The notes beneath the pieces were generated by a model that was not told the DNA's origin, did not search any database, and worked only from the letters and a program-made list of their open reading frames with translations. Source: Rhodanobacter denitrificans (GTDB taxonomy: Bacteria > Pseudomonadota > Gammaproteobacteria > Xanthomonadales > Rhodanobacteraceae). From it: a stretch of 64,000 nt of DNA. A program made the translations under genes and the position numbers. The DNA lies in NCBI RefSeq assembly GCF_000230695.2, contig NC_020541.1, positions 930,001 through 994,000 on the forward strand. The letters are read 5' to 3'. Within the stretch, counting starts at the first letter, position 1; each line of letters starts with the position of its first letter. Positions 11,860 to 18,442 of this stretch are shown here, piece after piece.

Positions 11860-12684
11860 ATGGATCACGCCGCAGCGGCTGCCGCTTTGTCCGATCACTT
11901 TCCGCAACGCATCGTTTGCCTCACCGAGGAGCCGACCGAGGTGCTGTACGCGCTCGGCGAGGAGCGGCGCATCGTCGGCATTTCCGGCTTCACCGTGCGA
12001 CCGCCGCGCGCACGCAGGGAGAAGCCGAAAGTCTCGGCGTTCACCAGCGCGAAGATCGGCGAGATCCTGAAACTCGCCCCCGACCTGGCGATCGGTTTCT
12101 CCGACATCCAGGCCGACATCGCGCGCGAGCTGGTCAAGGCCGGCGTCGAGGTATGGATCAGCAACCACCGCAGCGTGGACGGCATCCTGGCCTACATCCG
12201 CCGGCTCGGCGCACTGGTCGGCGCGCACGAAAAGGCCGAGGCCTACGCGCTGCGCGCCGAGCGCCATCTCGCCGAGATCCGCGCTGCGGCCGCGCGGTTG
12301 CCGCGGCGGCCGCAGGTGTATTTCGAGGAGTGGGACGAGCCGATCATCACCGGCATCCGCTGGGTCGCCGAGATCATCGGCATCGCCGGCGGCGACGACT
12401 GTTTCCCTGAACTGGCCCGCGAGCCGCTGGCGAAACAGCGCATCCTGCCGAACGGCGACGAGGTGGTGCGGCGTGCGCCGGACATCATCCTCGGTTCCTG
12501 GTGCGGCAAGCGCTTCCGTCCCGAGAAGGTGGCGGCGCGGCCGGGCTGGGATACGATTCCCGCCGTGCGGCACGGCGACCTCCACGAGATCAAGTCGCCG
12601 ATCATTTTGCAGCCGGGACCGGCCGCGCTGTTCGACGGGTTGGACGAGATCCATCGGATCATCACGGAATGGGCGCTGCGCTGA
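11860..12684 (+). CDS. BtuF-like cobalamin-binding protein without a signal peptide
   Basis: Protein of 274 residues with the class III periplasmic-binding fold: RIVCLTEEPTEVLYALGEERRIVGIS at the N-terminus, KIGEILKLAPDLAIGFSDIQ, the long connecting helix region AYIRRLGALVGAHEKAEAYA and a C-terminal lobe with VVRRAPDIILGSWCGKRF. This is the BtuF/cobalamin-Fe3+-siderophore binding family. No Sec signal is visible: the protein begins MDHAAAAAALSDHFPQRIV. No btuC or btuD gene lies nearby. It starts four bases after yjbQ and is likely in the pdxH-yjbQ transcript. Confidence 0.75.
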   Translation: MDHAAAAAALSDHFPQRIVCLTEEPTEVLYALGEERRIVGISGFTVRPPRARREKPKVSAFTSAKIGEILKLAPDLAIGFSDIQADIARELVKAGVEVWISNHRSVDGILAYIRRLGALVGAHEKAEAYALRAERHLAEIRAAAARLPRRPQVYFEEWDEPIITGIRWVAEIIGIAGGDDCFPELAREPLAKQRILPNGDEVVRRAPDIILGSWCGKRFRPEKVAARPGWDTIPAVRHGDLHEIKSPIILQPGPAALFDGLDEIHRIITEWALR

Positions 12685-12794
12685 GCCTTCCCGTTTTTAG
12701 GCTGCTGTAGAGACGCAGGCTGTCAGCAAGGGACCTCCGGCGGTCGTGCGCGGTGCTCTTGCGCTTGTGGCATTCAGAGCGAAAAACTCCAGAG

Positions 12795-13471
12795 GCAAGA
12801 GCTTTCGTGCGCCGCTGGCGCCCGAGTTACTTTCTCTTTGCGTGGCCAAAGAGAAAGTAACCAAAGAGAAAGGCCACCCCGCTTGGCGCTTGCCGGACAT
12901 CCTGTCCGGCAAGTCCGTGAGCCGGGGCCGGGCTTTTCGACAGCACATCCGTGTACTGTCGAAAAGGAACCGACATCCTGTCGGTTCCCGCTGCGCGGCC
13001 TGTCGTCCCCGACTCACCGCCGCGCAAGGGACCCCGGGTAGAGCGGCGGGCCATCCTGGCCCGCACTCGGTGACAGAGCTAGAAGAGCAGAAGCCACGGC
13101 AAAGCGGCGCTTTGCCGTGGCTTCGCCTGGGCTTTTGATTCGGCTCTTCTGAAGAGTGCGCGCAGGATGCGCGCTGCTCTACCCGGGGACCCCTCTGCAG
13201 CGGCGGGCGGGCGGAGGAAAAGCCCGAAGGGTGGCTTGCATGGATGCAAGCCAGTTTGTCGTCAGGGCAGGCGACGGCATGGATGCCGGAGTTGAGGCAA
13301 CGCAGGAGCGGTTGCCCGATGCCCTGTCGACAAACCCCGTAGCGCGCACGCGGACTTTCCGGGCAGGATGCCCGGAAAGCGCGTAAGCGGGGTGCCCCTC
13401 TCTTTGGTTACTTTCTCTCGGGCAAGCGAGAGAAAGTGACTCGCCCTCCGAAGGAGGACGAAAGCTCTTGC
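12795..13471. repeat. Mosaic of nested palindromes forming one long imperfect inverted repeat (non-coding)
   Basis: This fills most of the 839-base gap between the BtuF-like gene and yggT. Outer arms of 14 bases match perfectly: 12795-12808 with 13458-13471. Next come GTTACTTTCTCTTTG hairpins at 12826-12861 and 13407-13440, whose flanks also pair with each other (12851-12882 with about 13387-13417). Inside are short perfect hairpins. The left half has TCC loops (stems at 12890-12912, 12966-12988, 13046-13064, and one at 12934-12965). The right half has GGA loops (13158-13174, 13355-13379) or TGGA loops (13233-13252, 13275-13288). A 15-bp stem at 13091-13123 lies near the centre. The short frames across it look spurious. 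Confidence 0.85.
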
Positions 13472-13523
13472 TTCAAGGCTCTTGCTTCACGAACGATCAA
13501 GCGCCCACTACGAGAGAGAAAAC

Positions 13524-14099
13524 TCAGGCGCCCATGGCCAGTCGGGCACCGAGGTCAATCAGCGGGGCGGCGATCAGCAGCCGCGCCAGCAGCAGCACGA
13601 TCATCACCGCCATCGGCGCGAAGTCGATCTGGCCGGCGATCAGCCTGCCGTGCAGCGGGCGCAGCAACGGGGCGACGATGCTGCCGGCCAGCTGCAGCAT
13701 GGGGTGGCGGCGGTCCACCGCGAACATGCTCAGCAGCGACCAGCCGAAGATCAGCACCAGATAGCACAGCAGCACGAAATCGAGCAGTTCGGCCAGCGCC
13801 AGCACGATCAGTCCGAGCGGGTGCGGCATCGCGCCGAGCAGGGCGAACAGCAGCAGGCGCTTGAGCAGCATCGCCAGCCACGCCAGCAGCAGGGCGGCCA
13901 GGTTGATCCGGCGCCAGTTCGGCAGCACGCGGCGGATCGGCGCCAGCACCGGGTTGGTGGTGCGGTAGACGAACTGGCTCAGCGGGTTGTGGAAGTCCGC
14001 GCGGCAGGCTTCGGCGGCCGCGCGCAGCAGCAGCAGCGCGGCCACCGCATCGAACGCCAGCTCGATCAACATGGACAGCGCATTCAGCAGATAGCTCAC
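13524..14099 (-). CDS. yggT: YggT family membrane protein
   Basis: Membrane protein of 191 residues made of two YggT repeats. The first spans roughly residues 1-85 with RAAAEACRADFHNPLSQFVYRTTNPVLAPIRRVLP. The second spans 95-190 with RRHPMLQLAGSIVAPLLRPLHG, each followed by hydrophobic segments. The family is linked to osmotic tolerance or membrane homeostasis and the exact function is unknown. It starts with GTG inside the proC stop (GTGA at 14096-14099), so it is translationally coupled to proC. The stop lies close to the palindrome block downstream. Confidence 0.9.
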   Translation of the reverse strand: MSYLLNALSMLIELAFDAVAALLLLRAAAEACRADFHNPLSQFVYRTTNPVLAPIRRVLPNWRRINLAALLLAWLAMLLKRLLLFALLGAMPHPLGLIVLALAELLDFVLLCYLVLIFGWSLLSMFAVDRRHPMLQLAGSIVAPLLRPLHGRLIAGQIDFAPMAVMIVLLLARLLIAAPLIDLGARLAMGA

Positions 14100-14920
14100 G
14101 GCAGTTGGTCCAGTTCGGCGGCGAGTTCCACACCGCGGCGGGTGGCGGCGGCGACGGCGCGGGCGACGATGTGCGGCAGGCCGTCGGCGGCGAAGCTTTC
14201 CAGCGCAGCCTGGGTGGTGCCATGCGGCGAAGTGACGCGCTGGCGCAGCGCGGCCGGGTCCTCGCCGCCCTCGACCAGCATGCGGCCGGCGCCCAGGCAG
14301 GTCTGCGCGGCGAGCGCGCGTGCGGTATCGCGCGGCAGGCCCTGCGCCACCGCGGCAGCTTCCAGCGCCTCGACCAGGGCGAAGAAGTACGCCGGGCCGG
14401 AACCGGACAGCGCGGTGACCGTGTCCATCAGCGCCTCGTCGTCGATCCAGCGGGTGATCCCGGCGGCATCGAGGATGTGCTGCGCCTGCGCCTTCTGCGC
14501 CGGGCTGACCCGGTGGTTGGCGCACAGGCCGGTGGCGCCGGCGCCGATCAGCGCCGGCGTGTTCGGCATGCAGCGGACGATCGGCAGGCCGCTGCCGAAC
14601 CAGCGCTCCAACTGGTCCAGCCGCACGCCGGCGGCGATCGAGATCAGCAGCGGCCGGTGGCGCTGCAGGATGTCGCGCAGGTCGGCATGGATCGCCGGCA
14701 TCACCTGCGGCTTCACCGCCAGCAGGATGACCTCGGCATCCGCCACGGCCAGCCGGTTCTCGGCGTAGCAGGCGATGCCGAAGTCGCGGCCCAGCGCCTG
14801 GCGCGCCTCGGCCAGCGGCTCGGCCACGCTGAGGGTGGCCGGCGCCACGCCGGTGTTCAGCAGGCCGCCGATCAGGCTGCGCGCCATGTTGCCGCCGCCG
14901 ATGAAGGCAAGTCGTGTCAT
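14096..14920 (-). CDS. proC: Pyrroline-5-carboxylate reductase
   Basis: Enzyme of 274 residues for the last step of proline synthesis, reducing pyrroline-5-carboxylate with NAD(P)H. The Rossmann loop AFIGGGNMARSLIGGLL begins at residue 4. VILLAVKPQVM and CMPNTPALIGAGATGL follow, and the C-terminal signature region runs from ALSGSGPAYFFALVEAL through the LPRDTARALAAQTCLGAG segment to SPHGTTQAALESF. ATG at 14920 gives MTRLAFIGGGNM. In related bacteria yggS lies directly upstream; here the next 368 bases hold no gene. Confidence 0.96.
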   Translation of the reverse strand: MTRLAFIGGGNMARSLIGGLLNTGVAPATLSVAEPLAEARQALGRDFGIACYAENRLAVADAEVILLAVKPQVMPAIHADLRDILQRHRPLLISIAAGVRLDQLERWFGSGLPIVRCMPNTPALIGAGATGLCANHRVSPAQKAQAQHILDAAGITRWIDDEALMDTVTALSGSGPAYFFALVEALEAAAVAQGLPRDTARALAAQTCLGAGRMLVEGGEDPAALRQRVTSPHGTTQAALESFAADGLPHIVARAVAAATRRGVELAAELDQLP

Positions 14921-15288
14921 GCAGGGCTCCTCGTCCGTCCAGACCACGTACCTTACCGGAGCCGGCGCGACGGCGACGGATTTTGCCGGATGGGCTGTCG
15001 GCGACAGCTCGCCGCAGGCAGCCTGGTCGGATCGGCTGGCGATTTTTCGACCGGGTGCGCAAACCGGGTCGACAGTTTGCGCGTGGGCGGTGGAAAGACT
15101 GGCCGCACAGCCGCTTGCGCGAGTAGTATCGACGCGGCTACAGGGGGGCTGCGGGTAGTTCGTCCAGGTGGTGTCGTGGCACCGGATGCCATGCGCTTCG
15201 GCGCACCACGCCTGCGAATGTCATCCGACCCCGGATGTGGCATACGCATTCATGCCATCCAGACGATCGGTTGAGGGGAAACGACTTC
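14921..15288. other. Intergenic region between divergent proC and pilT
   Basis: A 368-base gap that must carry both divergent promoters. No open frame here resembles YggS, the PLP-binding protein expected beside proC. A TAGTAT hexamer at 15123-15128 could be a -10 element for pilT, but I cannot find a convincing partner. A GAGGGGAA ribosome site for pilT lies at about 15273-15280. Nothing else recognisable is present. Confidence 0.5.
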
Positions 15289-16326
15289 ATGGACATTGCC
15301 GAACTGCTTGCCTTCTCGGTGAAGAACAAGGCCTCGGACCTGCACTTGTCCGCCGGGCTGCCGCCGATGATTCGCGTCGATGGCGATGTCCGCCGGATCA
15401 ACATCCCCGCGCTCGAACACAAGCAGGTGCACTCGCTGATCTACGACATCATGTCGGACAAGCAGCGGCGCGACTACGAGGAGTTCTACGAGACCGACTT
15501 CTCGTTCGAGATCCCCGGGCTGGCGCGCTTCCGCGTCAATGCGTTCAACCAGAACCGCGGCGCCGGCGCGGTGTTCCGCACCATTCCCTCCGAGGTGCTG
15601 ACGCTGGAGGACCTGGGTTGCCCGCGCATCTTCAAGGAGCTGATCGAGCAGCCGCAGGGCCTGATCCTGGTGACCGGCCCGACCGGCTCGGGCAAGTCGA
15701 CCACGCTGGCGGCGATGGTCGACCACATCAACAAGAACGAATACGGGCACATGCTCACGATCGAGGACCCGATCGAGTTCGTGCACACCTCGCAGAAGTG
15801 CCTGGTCAACCAGCGCGAGATCCACCGCGACACGCTCGGCTTCAACGAGGCGCTGCGTTCGGCGCTGCGCGAGGATCCCGACTACATCCTGGTCGGCGAG
15901 TTGCGCGACCTGGAGACCATCCGCCTGGCGCTGACCGCGGCGGAAACCGGCCATCTGGTGTTCGCCACCGTGCACACCAGCTCGGCGGCGAAGACCATCG
16001 ACCGCATCATCGACGTGTTCCCTGCCGGCGAGAAGCCGATGGTGCGTTCGATGCTGTCCGAAAGCCTGCGCGCGGTGATCTCGCAGTCGCTGCTGAAGAA
16101 GGTCGGCGGTGGGCGCATCGCGGCGCACGAGATCATGGTCGGCATCCCGGCGATCCGCAACCTGATCCGCGAGGACAAGGTGGCGCAGATGTACTCGTCG
16201 ATTCAGACCGGCCAGCAGTTCGGCATGCAGACGCTGGACCAGTGCCTGCAGGACCTGGTCAAGCGCGGCCTGGTGACGCGCCAGCAGGCGTCCGCCTACG
16301 CCAAGAACAAGGACAGCTTCAAGTGA
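15289..16326 (+). CDS. pilT: Type IV pilus retraction ATPase PilT
   Basis: Hexameric secretion-type ATPase of 345 residues that powers pilus retraction for twitching. Features in order: the N-terminal PAS-like part (MDIAELLAFSVKNKASDLHLSAG), Walker A GPTGSGKST at residues 130-138, the Asp box MLTIEDPIEFVH, Walker B DYILVGELRDLETI and the His box GHLVFATVHTSSAAKTIDRI, then a C-terminal part with the LLKK and AHEIMVG segments. Residue counts match Pseudomonas PilT (about 344). ATG 15289 follows a good ribosome site. pilU follows 153 bases downstream. Confidence 0.97.
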   Translation: MDIAELLAFSVKNKASDLHLSAGLPPMIRVDGDVRRINIPALEHKQVHSLIYDIMSDKQRRDYEEFYETDFSFEIPGLARFRVNAFNQNRGAGAVFRTIPSEVLTLEDLGCPRIFKELIEQPQGLILVTGPTGSGKSTTLAAMVDHINKNEYGHMLTIEDPIEFVHTSQKCLVNQREIHRDTLGFNEALRSALREDPDYILVGELRDLETIRLALTAAETGHLVFATVHTSSAAKTIDRIIDVFPAGEKPMVRSMLSESLRAVISQSLLKKVGGGRIAAHEIMVGIPAIRNLIREDKVAQMYSSIQTGQQFGMQTLDQCLQDLVKRGLVTRQQASAYAKNKDSFK

Positions 16327-16479
16327 AGCCGGGAATCGGAAACGGGAAGCCGCGAATCGCTGAAGAGCGGAGGGCCGCGCCTGCCTTCGGCCTGAACGTG
16401 CTGGCTCCCGCAACCGGTTTGCGGCATGCGTGGGTTTCTCGATTCCCGATTCTCCATTTGCGACTGCCGGGGTAGTGCC

Positions 16480-17646
16480 ATGAGCGACTTCGATTTCACC
16501 TCATTCCTGAAGCTGATGGTGCACAAGAAGGCCTCCGACTTGTTCATCACGGCGGGCGTCGCCCCCTCGATGAAAGTGCAGGGCCGGATCGTGCCGATCA
16601 CGCAGAGCCCGCTCAGTGTGCAGCAGGCGCGCGACATGGTGCTCAACGTGATGACGCCGGGCCAGCGCGAGGAGTTCGAGAAGACCCATGAGTGCCAGTT
16701 CGCGATCTCCGCGCAAGGCGTGGGCCGTTTCCGCGTGTCGTGCTTCTACCAGCGCAACTGCGTGGGTATGGTGCTGCGCCGGATCGAGTCGAAGATCCCC
16801 ACCATCGAGGAACTGACGCTGCCGCCGGTGATCAAGCAACTGGCGATGACCAAGCGCGGCATCATCGTGTTCGTCGGCGCCACCGGCTCGGGCAAATCGA
16901 CCTCGCTGGCGTCGATGATCGGCTACCGCAACCAGAACTCGACCGGTCATATCATCACGATCGAGGACCCGATCGAGTACGTGCACAAGCACGAAGGCTG
17001 CATCATCACCCAGCGCGAGGTCGGCATCGACACCGACAGCTGGGACAACGCGCTGAAGAACACCCTGCGCCAGGCCCCGGACGTGATCATGATCGGCGAA
17101 ATCCGCACCCGCGAGGGCATGGACCACGCGATCGCCTTTGCCGAAACCGGTCACCTGGTGCTGTGCACGCTGCACGCGAACAACGCCAACCAGGCGATGG
17201 ACCGCATCCTGCACTTCTTCCCCGAGGACCGCCGCCAGCAACTGCTGATGGACCTGTCGCTCAACCTGAAGGGCATCGTGGCGCAGCAGCTGATCCCCAC
17301 GCCCGACGGCAAGGCGCGCCGGGTCGCGGTGGAGATTCTGCTGGGCACGCCGCTGGTGCAGGACTACATCCGCCAGGGCGAGATCCACAAGCTGAAGGAG
17401 GTGATGAAGGAGTCCACTCTGCTCGGCATGAAGACCTTCGACCAGAGCCTGGTCGAGCTGTACCACGCCGGCGAGATCAGCTACGAGGACGCGCTGCGCT
17501 ACGCCGACAGCTCCAACGAGGTGCGCCTGCGCATCAAGCTGGCCCAGGGCGGCGACGCGCATACCCTGTCGCAAGGCCTGGAAGGCGTCGAGCTGGAGGA
17601 AAGCCGCGACGCGCAGAACTTCAGCAGCAATTTCCTCAACCGCTGA
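16480..17646 (+). CDS. pilU: PilT-dependent pilus retraction ATPase PilU
   Basis: PilT paralogue of 388 residues that supports retraction together with PilT. Walker A GATGSGKST is at residues 133-141, the Asp box IITIEDPIEYVH and Walker B APDVIMIGEIRTREGMDHAI follow, then the His box GHLVLCTLHANNANQAMDRI. The extended C-terminal tail (HTLSQGLEGVELEESRDAQN onward) is longer than in PilT, as usual for PilU. ATG 16480 gives MSDFDFTSFLKLMVHKKASD. It ends 15 bases before a strong terminator. Confidence 0.97.
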   Translation: MSDFDFTSFLKLMVHKKASDLFITAGVAPSMKVQGRIVPITQSPLSVQQARDMVLNVMTPGQREEFEKTHECQFAISAQGVGRFRVSCFYQRNCVGMVLRRIESKIPTIEELTLPPVIKQLAMTKRGIIVFVGATGSGKSTSLASMIGYRNQNSTGHIITIEDPIEYVHKHEGCIITQREVGIDTDSWDNALKNTLRQAPDVIMIGEIRTREGMDHAIAFAETGHLVLCTLHANNANQAMDRILHFFPEDRRQQLLMDLSLNLKGIVAQQLIPTPDGKARRVAVEILLGTPLVQDYIRQGEIHKLKEVMKESTLLGMKTFDQSLVELYHAGEISYEDALRYADSSNEVRLRIKLAQGGDAHTLSQGLEGVELEESRDAQNFSSNFLNR

Positions 17647-17661
17647 AGCGGCTGCCCCGGC

Positions 17662-17689
17662 AAAAAAGGCGCCTGCGGGCGCCTTTTTT
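17662..17689. terminator. Bidirectional rho-independent terminator between pilU and the BON-domain gene
   Basis: A 12-bp perfect stem, AAAAAAGGCGCC pairing with GGCGCCTTTTTT, with a TGCG loop at 17674-17677. It has a T run on the plus strand after the stem and a matching T run on the minus strand. It lies between the convergent pilU stop (17646) and the BON gene stop (17713), so it can end transcripts from both sides. Confidence 0.9.
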
Positions 17690-17712
17690 GCGCTTCGCCG
17701 GTGCATCGCCGG

Positions 17713-18090
17713 CTACTTCTCCGCGGGCGGCGTGCCGCCGACGGTCAGGCCGCTGGCGTCCACGCTCTTCACGCCCTTGACGCGCTGGGCGACACGTTCG
17801 GCGTGCTCCTTCTGGGCCTGCGAGGCGACCGTGCCGCTGAGCGTGACCACGCCGTCGTGGGTCGACACCGAAATGTCGGTGGCCGGGATGCCCTTGGTCG
17901 TACCGAACTCGGATTTCACCTTGGTGGTGATCCAGGCGTCGGCCGCCTTGTCCGGCACGGTCTGGTTCTCGGAGGACTGCTGCATGCGCGCACCGGCGTC
18001 CTGGGCAGCGACCTGGCCGAACGGGATGGCTGCGAAGGCGAACACGAGGGTGGTGGCATACAAGCTGTGGCGGATCGTGGAAGTGCGCAT
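17713..18090 (-). CDS. Periplasmic BON domain protein (OsmY-like)
   Basis: Protein of 125 residues with an N-terminal signal peptide (hydrophobic run to about residue 29, likely cleaved after QVAAQ). A single BON domain follows: DAWITTKVKSEFGTTKGIPATDISVSTHDGVVTLSGTVAS, then HAERVAQRVKGVKSVDASGLTV. BON domains, as in OsmY, are thought to bind phospholipid membranes and are often induced by osmotic or envelope stress. It stands alone; the upstream 352 bases hold no gene. Confidence 0.85.
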   Translation of the reverse strand: MRTSTIRHSLYATTLVFAFAAIPFGQVAAQDAGARMQQSSENQTVPDKAADAWITTKVKSEFGTTKGIPATDISVSTHDGVVTLSGTVASQAQKEHAERVAQRVKGVKSVDASGLTVGGTPPAEK

Positions 18091-18442
18091 GGCGATCTCC
18101 TTGGTGGGATGACGATGCCCGCCGGCCGGAGCGACAGGCGGATGCGGTCATCGCCATGGCAACAGCCGGGCCGTGAACGCTGCGTAGCTTGCGCGGGCAC
18201 CGGTTCAGCGCGGGATTACGGAGGCGAAAGGCAGGTCACGGCGATGTTGCCATCGCGTTGGATGTCGTGCGTTGCGCATGAAAAGCCGGGGCGCCGCTGT
18301 GCCCCGTTCTACGCGGAAGTATGGGGATCGAACAAGGACGAGGCGCCGTCAGCGCGTCGGCTTGGGGGAAGGCGGCTGCCGAGCGGCGTCAAAAAGAAGA
18401 AAGGGCGCCGGTCGGGCGCCCTTGCCTTGGTTCCTGTATCAA
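18091..18442. other. Gene-free region between the siderophore receptor and the BON-domain gene
   Basis: A 352-base gap. It holds the terminator of the siderophore receptor gene at 18391-18423. It also has an imperfect hairpin at about 18275-18310 whose left part (AAAAGCCGGGGCGCCGC) is nearly identical to the terminator at 22850-22880, while its right arm has diverged. The rest should contain the BON gene's promoter, but I cannot assign -35 and -10 elements with confidence. Confidence 0.5.
18391..18423 (-). terminator. Rho-independent terminator of the siderophore receptor gene
   Basis: On the minus strand a 9-bp perfect stem, AAGGGCGCC with GGCGCCCTT around a 5-base loop, is followed by a T-rich tract (the complement of plus-strand 18391-18400, AAAAAGAAGA). 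It lies 20 bases beyond the receptor's stop at 18443. Confidence 0.85.

Noticed and set aside
12685..12794. Possible terminator after the BtuF-like gene (a T run near 12693)
   Set aside because: The adjacent stem is only four base pairs, which is too weak to call.
12746..13386. Two open frames of about 130 and 76 codons across the palindrome block
   Set aside because: They are produced by the repeated hairpin sequence, have no ribosome sites of note, and their residue composition is typical of translated repeats, not proteins.
16327..16479. GGGAATCGG-type bases in inverted orientation between pilT and pilU
   Set aside because: The shared stretch is only about 7-12 bases, too short to call a repeat without genome-wide counts.
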